The notes under the pieces are model-generated. The model was not told where the DNA came from. It saw nothing but the letters and a program-made list of their open reading frames with translations, and did not search any database. Both the position numbers and the translations under genes were made by a program. Positions 32,749 through 44,140 of a stretch of DNA of 64,000 nucleotides are shown piece by piece. Within the stretch, counting starts at the first letter, position 1, and the number at the start of each line of letters is the position of its first letter. Source of the stretch: Chamaelirium japonicum (taxonomy: Eukaryota; Streptophyta; Magnoliopsida; Liliales; Melanthiaceae); NCBI GenBank assembly GCA_947650365.1, contig OX393551.1, forward strand, positions 6,976,501 through 7,040,500. Direction: 5' to 3'.

Positions 32749-33280
32749 TGTGATGGGCGGGGGATCTTCGTCTACGACCTCCCTCCCAAATTCAACAAGG
32801 AGCTCATGGAGCGGTGCGGCGGCCTCCTGCCATGGACGGACCTCTGTGACTACTTCGCCAACGAAGCCATGGGGCAGCCGATCCCGGAGACAGGGAGGGG
32901 GTGGTACCGGACGGGTCTTACGTACGTAGATCAGGGTGACGCCGGAGTTCTTGAAGGCCTCGATGAGCTCGGCCCTCTCCGGGGACGCGGCGGCGGGGGC
33001 CTCCTCCCTGATGAGGGCGAAGGTGGGGTGGCCCAGCCTCACGCTGGCGTCCACCAGGTACTTCCCCATGTATCCTGTCCCGCGCTCGAGCCCATCTTCC
33101 ACCTGAGGGTCATGAAGCACCGGTGCCGGGTGTACAACCCCGACGACGCCAAGCTCTTCTATGTCCCCTTCTACGGCAGCCTGGACATCCTGAGGTGGCA
33201 CTTCAAAAACGTCTCCAGCGACGTCAAGGACGCGCTCGGCGTCGAGCTCATCCGGTGGCTCCAGCCCCAGAACCCGTGGG
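32749..33280 (+). pseudogene. Captured GT47 exostosin fragment in C, interrupted
   Basis: Two pieces of one exostosin-type (GT47, MUR3-like) glycosyltransferase in the same frame. 32749-32918 reads CDGRGIFVYDLPPKFNKELM ... WTDLCDYFANEAMG ... GWYRTG; 33088-33280 reads LEPIFHLRVMKHRCRVYN ... AKLFYVPFYGSLDILRW ... LIRWLQPQNPW. These are neighbouring parts of the enzyme's N-terminal half; family members transfer sugars to cell-wall polysaccharides in the Golgi. A 159-bp inverted fragment of another gene lies between them. The catalytic C-terminal half is absent, so no working enzyme is expected. The host source gene is not in the window. Confidence 0.8.
32923..33081 (-). pseudogene. Captured isoflavone-reductase/PCBER-like fragment, inverted
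   Basis: Minus-strand reading gives GTGYMGKYLVDASVRLGHPT, then FALIREE and ELIEAFKNSGVTLIYV. This is the NAD(P)-binding GxGYxGK start and first strands of the isoflavone reductase/phenylcoumaran benzylic ether reductase family (NmrA-like). In genuine genes the next residues are GDLYDHE; here the sequence after ATCTAC is GTACGTAAG, a good splice donor, which suggests capture of unspliced genomic DNA. It sits inside the exostosin fragment in opposite orientation. Only about 53 codons remain. Confidence 0.75.
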
Positions 33281-33359
33281 CCCCGCCGCCTCTGCTCTGT
33301 CTGTCGGTTGCACTCGAGCCCGTGGCCGCAGCCACCGCTGCTGCTATTCGCTGAAACAG

Positions 33360-33535
33360 AGAAGAAAAACAGAGCAGAGAGAGAAAGGAAAGAGAGAGCG
33401 GGGTGGGGTACGCTGCACACACGCGAATGAAGGCCAAAGAGGAAAGAGAGAGAGAGAAAGGAAAGAGATAGCGGGGTGGGGTACGCTGCACTCACGCTAA
33501 ATGAAGGCCAAAGAGGAAAGAGAGAGAAAAAGGAA
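33360..33535 (+). repeat. GA-rich 70-bp repeats in C
   Basis: Two to three copies of GAAAGAGAGAGCGGGGTGGG, GTACGCTGCACACACGC and AATGAAGGCCAAAGAGG. Low-complexity ORFs on both strands here are artefacts. Confidence 0.7.
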
Positions 33536-33559
33536 AAAAGAAAAAAGCTGTTCTTTCAC

Positions 33560-33870
33560 CAAAAGGGTCTCGGTACCCTCTCGGTATGCTCTCGGTATGC
33601 TCTCGGTACCCTCTCGGTATGCTCTCGGTACCCTCTCGGTACCCTCTCGGTATCCACTCGGTCGGAAAACACACTGCTTTTTCGGAAACACACCCTTGCA
33701 AAACCGAGACTTTTTGGCTTGCACCAAAAGGGTCTCGGTACCCTCTCGGTATCCTCTCGGTACCCCCTCGGTACTCTCTCGGTATCCACTCGGTCGGAAA
33801 ACACACTGCTTTTTCGGAAACGCCCCCTTGCAAAATCGAGACTTTTGGCCCGCGCCAAAAGGGTCTCGGC
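33560..33870 (+). repeat. CTCTCGGTA-type repeats in C
   Basis: An 11-bp motif (CTCTCGGTACC or CTCTCGGTATG) is repeated about eight times, then CACTCGGTCGG, CACACTGCTTTTTCGGAAAC and a closing CGAGACTTTT. The whole block is duplicated (33560-33720 and 33725-33860). It ends about 140 bp before the 3' LTR. Confidence 0.8.
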
Positions 33871-34005
33871 ATCGGCAGAAGGAGACTCTGCTAATGCGAA
33901 CCGCGGCACCGACAGCCCTTGCCAACCACGCCAGGATCCTAAGGCGTTTCCACCTCGGAATCCCAGCCGACCCAGGGGGTCCTGACCCGACTGGGAGGGG
34001 GTAAC

Positions 34006-34606
34006 TGTGGGTGCAAAAATTGTACCGGACCGGATCAGAGCGGTATGGGCCCGCGCAACGGCCCAAGTGGGTAAACCCGCCCGGGCTCACATGGGCCCAC
34101 TCTACGAGGCTCGCAGATCAAGCCCTCCCCCTTATTGGGCCCGAACAACGGCCCAATAAGGGCCCAGCAAGGAGGCCCAGAACCAGTGCCACGTCATCAG
34201 CGCCACGTCATCATTGCTATATCGGGCACATGCCTACGCTATAAAAGGACCCCCGAGGCATCCAGGAAGGGGGTTGGTCATTCCATCAGAGGAAGAGAGG
34301 ATTCAGAGCTAGAGCTTACTTCTCTCCTCCTAGTTTCTTTTCTTGTTGCTCCGTGCAACCCCTACTGTAAAAAGCTTCTCTCGGCCTGTCGAGAGAACGC
34401 TTCCCACCTTTATATTTATTATAGTGGAAACCAGGTGGCACCTCTCGCCCGGAGACGTAGGTCGTAAGACCGAACTTCGACAACAACTCCATGTGTCATC
34501 TCTCTCATTCTCAACTTTCTAATCTCTAACTCTACAAACAATCCAATTCAATCAAGGCTGTGGGGTGGGATTCTCGATCAAGGCGGCTTGGAAATTTCCC
34601 CCCACA
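34006..34606 (+). repeat. 3' LTR of element C
   Basis: Starts TGTGGGTGCAAAAATTG and ends CCCCCCACA. TATAAAAGG at 34240. Full-length match to the 5' LTR with about ten substitutions and one small duplication. Confidence 0.9.
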
Positions 34607-37600
34607 GTGGCCTCGTGTGATGCGACGATAACCTTTTCGGATGAGGACTTACAACTCGGGACACGGTTGTATAACCGGCCTGTCTACGTTTCGGGATACA
34701 TCAATGAGAGGCCAGTGAATCGAATCCTGTTGGACTGTGGCTCCGCCGTCAACATCATGCCTATCCAGACAATGCGGCAACTCGGCATCACCAACGACCA
34801 GCTCTCGCCCAGCCAATTGGTCATTCAAGGGTTCAACCAGGGCGGACAGTCCACTATCGGAATCATCCGCCTAAAGCTTTCAATCGGCCCACTAGATACA
34901 ACGGTCCTCTTCCACATCATCGATTGCCAGACGTCATATCGCCTCCTGTTAGGAAGACCATGGCTGCACGAGAATGGCGTCGTGGTATCCACCTGGCACC
35001 AGTGCCTCAAGTACTACGAAGAAGGCATGGAGAGGTGCATAGTTGCGGACGCTAAGTTCTACCAAGCAAAGGACCTAGTCGCGGAAGTTCTCCCATCTAA
35101 AGCCCCTCGAGCCCAGAAGATTGAAGAAGTGAAGCAGGATAAGACTCCTCTTCCCGCAAATTCGGTGCAACCTTCCGACAAGGCGAAACTCCAGGTCCAA
35201 GAAGCGCCAAGACCAAGGCAAAGGATGTGCATCAGTTCCGAGTCAAGAGCAATGCAACATACTCTGTTGCCCGTCCAAGCCACGCCAGTCCTGCGTCTTG
35301 CACCTCAATGGCTCCGTAAATCCGAGCAGTCGCCTTCTACTCCGACGAGGAAGCTGGCCCCGCCATTATCGCATGCCAATGTCATCACCCTGCAAGAAAT
35401 GACGTTGCCATTACCTAGTCTGACGCGAGCTCTGAACCCGAGCAGGCCTATCGAATCTGTCGACCCTACTAAACTCGGATTCAAGCCGAAAGGGAGTTGG
35501 GGGCAAAATACTGCCAAGTTGCTGTTCAAAGCCGGTTACGACAGAGAAAGCGCCATGGGCACACTTCCCCCAGCAGAAACTCCACATGGGATGACGAGAA
35601 CTCAAGCTCGGATGTTTCAAAATGGTGAACAAATTCTCCCGAATCGCCGAGGCATCGGCTCCAGTCAAGCTCCGTTGGTCGTCAGAACCGCAGCGAAGAA
35701 GACCTTCACCTCCAACTACATCGGTGCGAAGATGGTGGACGAAGTAGCTGAAGGATCAACAATCTCCGATGCACGCTCCACCTACCCCAGCCATCCCGAC
35801 AGCAGAAGAAGACGACGACGGACTCGATGCCAAGCCTTGCCCCAAAAGCAAATCAGAGGTGGTAAAAACCGGTCGAATCAAAAACGCACGTCTGTGTTCG
35901 AAAGACTCGGGCCAGTTAAGCAATCAAAGAAGAAATCAGCGTTCGATCGTCTGGGAATGCCAATCGAGGACTTCGTTTCAACACCCACCCACCCACCCAT
36001 GGCTGCCGTCAATCATATCTCCATTACGGATCCCGATAATGGTGATACTTCTACTTCGGACGACGAGTTGCCAGACGCCCCGCCAGTCCTCGTAGAAGGG
36101 GGGCAGTCCACCGTTGATGACTCAAAGAAAGGGGGCAGTCCAAGAAGACGACGACGGCATGCTTCTTCAGTGCCTAGGGCCAAATCCTTACTGTCTTGGG
36201 GGCAACCGTCTCTCATGCAAGCACTCCCTTTTCCAAACAAAGCTACATTCCGGCACATGCTCAAAGCGAGAGACGAACAAATAAGCCCCGAAGTCAACCT
36301 GCTAGGCCAACCATCGGGCAAATTTGATTATTATGTCCTCTACTCCAGGCCTCCTTCGATTCCAAACGAAGAAGTCAAGCCAACTGGCTGGGGATCAGAA
36401 GATGAAACAGTACAGTCTCCAAACGAGCAGGTCCTTCCGATCAAAGAAGTGCCTTCAGTCGCAGCACCAGTTCTTCACCTTGGCGAGAAGGATCTTACTG
36501 ATGAAAACACACGGGCTACGGCGCCTCGAAGGAGAAGGCCACGACGATCAAGCTACAGGATAGCATGCCTGGCTAACCATAAGAAAGACCAGGCGATAAG
36601 AAAATTCCCCAGAAGAAAGTTCTTCAAGGAAAAGAATAAAGCTCTAGGAAGAAAGACGTCCAAAGTACCACCAGTAAATCTGAAAAATCTCCTCCAGCAA
36701 AGCTTTCTAGAGCCGACGACACTCCAGGAGTTCTTTCCCAATTGCTTCCTCGAAGCTGATCAAAACTTTAAGGTCTCCTGCTGCATGATGGAAGTCCACC
36801 AGGTGCCCCGGAAAGACGATGAAGAAAGAGCCACCAACATCGAAAGCATGGGAAGAAGCATCACCGCCAACGGCAAGCTGTTCAACAAGGCTAAAGCACA
36901 CCTTGCTGATGCCAAGTTTTACCAAGTGAAAGATCCTGTTGTAGAAGCTCATCCAGCAAAAGCTCTACGAGCTCAAGAAATCAAAGCAGTTGCGAGGGAC
37001 AAAACCTCTCCACTTGCAAAACCAGCAACATCCTCCGGCCAGATGGTGCACGAAGTCAAAGGAGCGCCAGTATCAAGACAGAAAATTTACGTCGACTTCA
37101 AATCAAGCTCGATGCGATGCGTTTCGTTGCTAGCTCAAGCTGCTTCAGTCCTATGGCTCGTACCTCAGTGGCTTCGCAAACCAGGACGATCGCCTCCTAC
37201 CCCAGCAAAGGAACCAACGTCATCATTCTTCGGGGCCAACTTCAGCACTTTGCAAGAGATGACACTACCGTTACGTGATCTGTTGCACGTCTCGAGCTCA
37301 ACCAGGTCTTCCGAGTACACCAGCTCTGAGCAACTCGTAATCAAGCCAGAAGATACTCGGGGGCAAAACTCCACCGAGTTGATGTTCAAATCCAGCCGCA
37401 ACGAAGAATGTACGGTGCACATGGGTTCACTACCCTCAGTTGCAATACCACATCGCCTGACAAAGACTCAAGCTCTCCTCTTCAAAAACGGCAAACGAAT
37501 CCTTCCAAATCGTCGTGACATCGACTCCAGTCAAACTCCAGCAATCATCAAAACTCTAGTCAAGAAGATCTTCACTTCTAACTACATTGAAGCGAAGAAG

Positions 37601-37672
37601 GCAGACGACAACTGCGAACCAGCGGCGACTCTGCCTACCAGCGGCAAGTCCCTCAAAAGGTACTTTTCCTAG
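34607..37672 (+). mobile_element. Element A protease and duplicated linker region
   Basis: A long open stretch of about 1020 codons. The aspartic protease signature RILLDCGSAVNIMP lies at about 34718-34760, followed by LLLGRPWLHENGVV (about 34945-34985). Then come linker X1 (about 35045-35750, ADAKFYQAKD to SNYIGAKM), a module homologous to the one left of C (about 36150-36830), and linker X2 (about 36905-37610, ADAKFYQVKD to SNYIEAKK). X1 and X2 are clear duplicates. Where an RT normally follows, none is present. Confidence 0.8.
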
Positions 37673-40600
37673 TGCAAGGTTACCCCCCTTGCCCAAAAAA
37701 AAAAAAACGAACTACGTGCGACTTGATCCCTCTTAGTAGGGTACGTAGGCAACCTACAAAGGTTCAGTCCAAACAAAAAAAGAAACATCGCAACGTCATC
37801 CTAGGAGGCCAGTCCAGAGGCAAGTGAGTACATAACCATCAATCCGGTCAGCAAACTAAAGGATGACAAGAAAGTCAAAGTCCTTAAAGCGCCGAAGTGG
37901 CTCGCCTCCTGCAGCCTACACGCGCTGCAACTCCAGAGGTAGAAAACCCGTCAACTTCTGACGCATCGCCAGCTATGCATGCTGCTTCGCAAGGTTCGCT
38001 GCGGAAGCCTTCTCGATCGCTCCACTAGCTTTTGGCACTTCGTCAGCCCTTCTCGCTATTTTGCAAACCCTGTTCAGAGGTCTTCTTAGTCGCTCGAGCG
38101 TCCCCCCAAACGGGACTCCGACTTTCGAAGCGACGCACGAACGACCTCCACCTTCTTCTGCATCCAAACCAAATCCGCAGTAGCAAGCGTGTGAAGCCCC
38201 TCCAACCGGCGTCTCTCTCCCTCGGTCGCAGCTAAGCCCAAGGAAGCATCCTCCAGCGAAGACTGTCGCAAGCAACGAAGCTCGCCACCCTCCAATAAGG
38301 TGTGCGTCTACTTGCAAACAAAAAGTCATCCGCCTTGAAATCCACCGGGCTCATGCAAAAGCTCAGGCCCACCTGAAGGATGGAAACCGCCAATGAAGTC
38401 AAAAGCAACAACTCGAAGAATGGCGGACGCATCAACAACAACCGCACCCTTCGTGACCTCTACAAAGCCAAAAGGACCACTGGAGCTGCCATCAAGGCCA
38501 AGATTGGCAAGCAGAAGACAACCAAAGCAGTCTACTCCTTGTCGATGCTCGTGGCCTCGTCATCCTCAGAACACCCATCTCGGTGTCCTTCAAGCTGACA
38601 TCGCTACCAGAAAGGTGCAACCTCGCTAGTAACTCTAATCCCGCGGTTGACCTCATCAACAATCTAGCCAACCTTCGGAAGGTACTTGGGGGGATGAATC
38701 TTGCAAGGATATGAAAAGTGCAAGTCCAATCGAGAGGTAAAGCCAATTCCGGAAGAAAAGGACAACGATTCAAATCTAGAAGACGAGAGAAAAGAAGTCA
38801 AATCTAAAGAGAAAGTCGGCCAAGACCCAGAAGCGGAATGAGGCCACAAACCCTGAAAAAAAATAAAAAACGAAGGAAGAAGACAGAGGAGCCACCTTCC
38901 CTGGCCTTCGATGTCTCTGCCTCGCCCTCGCACCAAGCGATCGCCACCACACTCGGCTTCATCCCGTCCTCTCGCCGTGCCGTTGCCATTATGCTCCCGC
39001 ACCAAGAAGACGACAACACTCCGTGGAATAACCCTTCGGCTCCAAGCCGTCGAAGAATGCTTCGCCTCCAAGCTGTCGAAGAAGCTTTCAAGCCATCGAA
39101 GAGTCCTCCACTTCCAAGCAACCGAAGAATCCTTCGTCTCAAAGCCGCAGAGTTGCTAAACGCCCCCGAGGCCAAGAGTCGGTACCCCATCGGGTCAATC
39201 GGGAGCAGATTTTCGAGGCAACTACCGGAGTGGGCACGAAATCTTCATCACAATGATGGAAAGGGGTACTCAAGCTTGGGCGGAGGAGCTTCATGGAGAT
39301 CCCTTCGTCGGTGTAGATTTTCTCGCTCAGCTTCAGCATCCCACAAGTCGCATCGGTAACTCCATCCTCCGTGATGCGCTCGTGGATAAAAACACGGAGC
39401 AACGACAGAAGGTCTTCTCGCCTTGAGTTGCGGCAACGGTACACCCGAATAAGGGGGAAGCGAAGGCACCTCCTCCCATCGGAGAGGTCCTCAGCTATCC
39501 ACCCCGGTGAAGTCAAGCTCTCGAAGACTCGAATCCTGAAGAGCCATGAAAAGAAGCAAGTCAAGACAAGCGGGGGGCAAAAAAAAAAAGGGGCCATGGG
39601 ATACAGCCACCCTTTTATATGATACAAACCTACGCTAGGCTAATGGAAGAGAAGGATCGTCACAAGCCAAAAAGGGAGAAGGGGGCCCACAGCCCCCCTT
39701 CTTCTCCGATTCAGTCGGAGGCTGTCCGACTCAAAGCCCGACCAAGCCGGAGACGCCGCCATTGCCATCGCGTCTCTTCTCCGATCCGATCGAGGCCCGC
39801 CCGACTCGGAGCCGCAGCCGCCTGCACCGCGCCTCACGTCTTTCGCCGACTCGCGCAAAGTCCTCGCATCCACACCACAGGTCGCCTGCGCCCCACGCCC
39901 AGTCCGCGTCTCGCGCCCGTGCTGTACACCGCTGCTGCACTCCGGCCATGGCCCGTGCCTGTGTCACACCCTGCGCCCATACCAGACGTCGTCGTGCCGC
40001 GCCGCAACCTGCATGCCATGAACGCTTGCTGCCATTGTTCTTCGCACCCGATAAAAAAAAAAAAAGAAAAAAGAAAAAGAAGGAGAGGACACAGCAGCAG
40101 CAAGCGGGGCCACAGCCCTCTCCCTTCCAATCCAGGACCACACAAAGGGGGGGGGGACCCGCAGCCCCTCTCCCCCAATCCAAAATAGACAGCAGGGGAG
40201 GGGGGGCCCACAGCCCCTTCCTTCTTCTCCTCCGATCCAGTCGGGGGGGGGGGGGGGGGTGCGCCCGACTCGTGCCCGCAGCCAGGGCGGCCCGAACACC
40301 CCGCCGACCCGCTCGGGGCCACCGCCGGCCGACGTCGTCGTAGCACCCCGTGCCGCCGCACGCCGCCACTGCAGCCCGCGCCTCGTGCCGCTGCCGATGC
40401 ACCCCGCGCTCCAACATCCTCTGCGCCGCCGCCCCGCACAGCACACCGTAGCCCGCGTGCCCCGACCTCGCGCCGCTCCGGGCTCCGCACACGCTGCAGC
40501 CACCGCACCGCCTCGCGCCCGCGCCCGCTGCTGCCTGCGCCCTGCGCCTCGGCCGACGCCGCCGCTGCACCCCGTGCCGCTGCGCGCCGCCACCGCCGCC

Positions 40601-41106
40601 CGCGCCCCACGCCTCTGCCGCCTGCGCCCCGGCCGCCTGTGCCGGGCCACCACAGCCGCTACTGCCTCCGCAAAACAGAAACGGAGGAAGAAGAAGAAAG
40701 AAAGAGAAAATGAAAGAGAAGAAAGAAAGAAAGAAAAAGAAAAAGAAAAGAAAAGAAAAAGAAGAAGAAGAAGAAGGAAGAGGAAGAAGGAGGCGGCGAA
40801 GGCGGACAACACCTCAGCCACGCTCCTCCGTCCTCGCCGTGGTCGTCGTCGCCACCGCCGACGAAAGAGGCGACACCGGGAAGACGGAGCAAGTCGCGTG
40901 CAACCCCAGGCAGCACTCTTCCGACGGCGGTCTCCAGAAGCCGGCGGAACCTTCGCAAAGAGCAGAACGTCGGATGAAGGGGGTAGGGGTCCTTAAAAAG
41001 ACCCCCAACCTCGCCAACAAAAGGAATCAAGGACAAGTGCTCTACGCTCCCTACGTGCACAAACTCTACACGTTTCCGCCAGCACACTCATCCTTGAGGG
41101 GGCATT
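37673..41106 (+). other. Element A 3' internal region, coding-poor
   Basis: No RT or integrase motif in six frames. Holds four CTTCG.CTCCAAGC.GTCGAAG-type repeats of 30 bp (about 39030-39150), a short echo of the gag coiled coil (near 39640, LMEEKDRH), a very GC-rich stretch (39700-40680) with poly-G and poly-C runs that opens long but low-complexity frames on both strands, and a purine tract (about 40675-40800). A polypurine GAGGGGGCATT precedes the 3' LTR. Confidence 0.6.
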
Positions 41107-43971
41107 TGTAGACACACAAATTGTGTCTAACCCGGACCCGACTCGAATGCCCCTGCGTGGATGCAAACCCGACGCGCTCGGACCCGGACCCGACTCGAAT
41201 GCCCCTGCGTGGATGCAAACCCGACGCGCTCGGACCCGGACCCGACTCGAATGCCCCTACGTGGATGCAAACTCGATGCACACCACGACTTGGACCCGAC
41301 TCGCACCCGACAAAGGAGCCGGGCGGGCCCACCCTCAAGTGGGGCCCACCTGGCCGGCCCTACACTAGAACCCGAACCCCATAGGGGGGGCTGGCCCTAT
41401 ACTAGGGTCCGAACCCCTATGGGGTGGCCGGCCCTGCAATGGAAAGAGAAAAGAAAAGGAAAGAAAAAGAAAAGGAAAGAAAAAGAAAGGAAAGAGAAGA
41501 AAAGGAAAGAAAAAGAAAAGGAAAGAAAAAGAAAAGAAAAAAAAGAAAGAAGAGGCCGGCCATGCAAGGGAAAAGAAAAGAAAGGAAAGAAAAGAAAAGG
41601 AAAGAAAATAAAGGAAAGAAAAGAAAAGGAAAGAGAAGAAAGAAAAGGAAGGAAATACCGCCATGCGCGGGGGGAGGTCGCGTATGACGTCTGCTCACAC
41701 GCGGATCTACGCCGATCCCTCGATCCGACGGACAAGGAGAAGAGCCGGGTCGCCATCGATTTCGTGTGCAAAATTCAGCCATAATTACCTCGTCAGAAAA
41801 GGAAGACGAATAAAGACTTATTCCCCTCATCAATGGATGAATAAATCTTGGGCAATTATGGGGGAGATATTAAAGGGATTTAAAATTAAAACTTCTCATA
41901 TCTCTCCCCCCCCCCCCCTTCACCTATAAATAGAGGGGGAGGGGGAAGGCTTAAGGGGTCGGTCGAATGGCGAGGCAAAGAAGCTCTGCAGAAGTGGAGA
42001 CGCGCTCTTCATCGACCCAAGGCTTCACGAGGCACGGGCAAGCCTGTCCCTTCGGGATCGGCTTAGTCCATTGAAAGCCCTCATCAATGTGAAGACCCTT
42101 GCGCAAGAAGATCATCCCTTCGACTCCGTGCACGAAGAAGAAAGCTTGGAGAAGAATAACCCTTCGACTCCGAAGACGCCAGAAGCAAAGGCCGGAGAAG
42201 AAGATCGGAGCGGTACCACCCCGTCGTCTCCAACACCCCTTCGACTCCGATCAAGCTCAAAAGCCCGGAGAAGAAGAACGAAGACGCGCTACACCCGTCC
42301 CTTCAACAAAGCCTTCGACTCCGATCAAGCTCAAAAGCCCAGAGAAGAAAGGGAAGCGGTGCTACACCCGTCGTCATCAACAAGGCCTTCGACTCCGATC
42401 AAGCTCAAAAGCCCGGAGAAGAAGGGAAGCAGCGCTATACTCGTTGTCATCAACAAGGCCTTCGACTCCGATCAAGTCCAAAAGCCCGGAGAAGAAGCTG
42501 ACGCCATAACCGCCACCAGGTCGAAGAGATCGCAAGACGAAGTGCGGAAGCTCTGTAGAAGAGGAGACGCTTCTTCATCGACCCAAGGCTTCACGAGGCA
42601 CGGGCAAGCCTGTCCCTTCGGGATCGGCTTAGTCCATTGAAAGCCCTCATCGACGTGAAGACCCTTGCACACGAAGATCAAGACTTTGACTCCGCGCACG
42701 AAGAAGAAATCTCGGAGAAGAAGACCCTTCGACTCCGAAGACGCCAGAAGCAAAGGCCGGAGAAGAAGCTCGGAGCGGCACTACCCCGTCGGCTCCAACA
42801 AATCCTCGACCCCGATCAAGCTCCAAAGCCCGGAGGAGAGAAATGAAGCGTCATTACCCCGTCGCCTTCGATAAACGTCTGCGCCATCCACGAAGAAGAA
42901 AGCCTGGAGTAGACCGCCTGAAGCGTCGCTACCCCCGCCGTCTTCATCGACAAAAGCCGACCTACAACCGTCGCACGAAGACCGTCGCTACCCCCGCCGT
43001 CTTCATCAACAAAAGCCGACGCTACAACCGTCGCACGGAGACCGTCGCTACCCCCGCCGTCTTCATCAACAAAAGCCGACGCTACAACCGTCGCATGGAG
43101 ACCGTCGCTACCCCCGCCGTCTTCATCAACAAAAGCCAACGCTACAAACCGTCGCACGGAGATCGGTACTACCCCCACTATCTTCGAAAGCATTCTTCGA
43201 CTCCGATCACGCCAAGGAAGCCCGGAGAAGAAGAGAAGTCCAGCCGACACCCAAACCGTCGAAGCATCGGAGAAGTAGCCCACGTCGTTCAAAGAAGAAG
43301 ACCGAGTTTACGCTGAAGCCAAAGCCCACGCAAGAAGCCAAAGCAAAAGCCCCGGTAAAGCCCACGCCAAAGCAGCGCAAGTGCCAAAGCCAAGCGACTA
43401 CGCTGGCCACGAGCAAAAGCACCGCACGTTCTAGCCGATACGACGCGAAGTCTGGAAGAACGAAAGCATCGCAAGTCTCTCCCGTCTACGTCCAAGCGCA
43501 AGTGCCAAAGCAAAGCAAAAGCCAGAGCCACGCCAAAGCCGAAAGCCAAAGCCGAAAGCCAAAGCCAAAGCCGACGCCAAAAGCACGATCGACGCCGCGA
43601 ACCGACGATCAAGGACGCCGAGGTCAAGCAAGGAGCGAGGAAGACACGAAGACCGAGGAACGAAGCTGAAGACCCCCTAGCCGAGAAAGCGCGAAGCACG
43701 GAAGGGACCAAAGAAACGGCGGACATTCCTTAGCCTCTCAAAAACCCTCACCTTGTAAAAAACCCTGTCCTGGGCAACCCCTTCAGAGCTCTCGCACGAA
43801 CACCACGTGGAGACGCGGATCAAAGGGATCCTCCATAAGATCTTTCCCACAATCCCCTGATCAACACTCGCCGCAACCCGGACCCGTCATCCCCGAGCCA
43901 CCCGGGTCCCGGCCACACTTGTAATCTGGTTTTGTGCAATAAAGACGACCCGTACCTTTTCTGCGCATACA
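41107..43971 (+). repeat. 3' LTR of element A
   Basis: Starts TGTAGACACACAAATTGTG just after a purine-rich GAGGGGGCATT tract and ends TGCGCATACA. Aligns along its full length with 8629-11371, with substitutions at roughly 3-4 % plus indels, including an additional block near 41330 and an extra repeat near 43080. Confidence 0.9.
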
Positions 43972-44140
43972 ACGGGTCTTATCGGATCTAGTTGTTTATA
44001 AGCGGGTCGGTTACGGATTTTGGGTCTAGACACAATTACCTAAACGAATCGTGTTTGTGTCTAGGGGCTCTGGACCGGACCCGAAACCAAACACTAACCG
44101 AACATGACCAGACACGACCCATTGCCAGCCTTGCAGAGGC

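Larger units (their letters stand above)
26996..34606 (+). mobile_element. LTR retrotransposon C, gag-only, with captured host gene pieces
   Basis: 7.6 kb, perfect 5-bp duplication GTGGC (26991-26995 and 34607-34611). LTRs 586 and 601 bp, B-like primer-binding region, an intact-looking gag, no protease, RT or integrase, several tandem arrays, captured host sequence and a polypurine tract GGGAGGGGGTAAC. This matches the plant TR-GAG type, which relies on helper elements. LTRs differ at about ten positions by eye (about 2 %), so it is younger than A and older than B. Confidence 0.9.
8629..43971 (+). mobile_element. LTR retrotransposon A (nest host), Ty3/gypsy Tat/Ogre-like, non-autonomous
   Basis: Bounded by TG...CA and a perfect 5-bp duplication ACGGG (8624-8628 and 43972-43976). 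Without B and C its own length is about 15.0 kb, with LTRs of 2743 and 2865 bp. Order: 5' LTR, gag (interrupted by B), gag C-terminal/linker modules, C, aspartic protease region, duplicated linkers, a 3.4-kb coding-poor stretch, 3' LTR. The gag and protease wording ([32 protein letters not shown]) is that of Tat/Ogre-type plant elements. No RT, RNase H or integrase was found, so it would depend on a helper. LTR divergence of about 3-4 % over two sampled stretches makes it the oldest member of the nest, perhaps 1-2 million years at commonly used grass rates. Confidence 0.85.
8201..44132. mobile_element. hAT-type MITE split by the 35-kb LTR nest
   Basis: The left piece (8201-8628) and right piece (43977-44132) align in order with the intact sister at 54230-54713: ACCCGTTTAAAATTCAACGGG on the left, then AACGGGTCTTATC and the final ACCCATTGCCA on the right. 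Flanks ACAAAGGC (8193-8200) and GCAGAGGC (44133-44140) agree at 6 of 8 bases, fitting an aged 8-bp duplication. A stretch at about 8436-8565 is absent from the sister and is a further small insertion of unknown type. Confidence 0.8.

Noticed and set aside
33123-33500. Frames downstream of the exostosin fragment as its continuation
   Set aside because: Beyond about 33280 the sequence is GA-rich repeat; the apparent protein has no GT47 similarity.
39762-40821. Long frames on both strands as captured proteins
   Set aside because: Extreme composition and simple repeats explain the openness; no recognisable domain.
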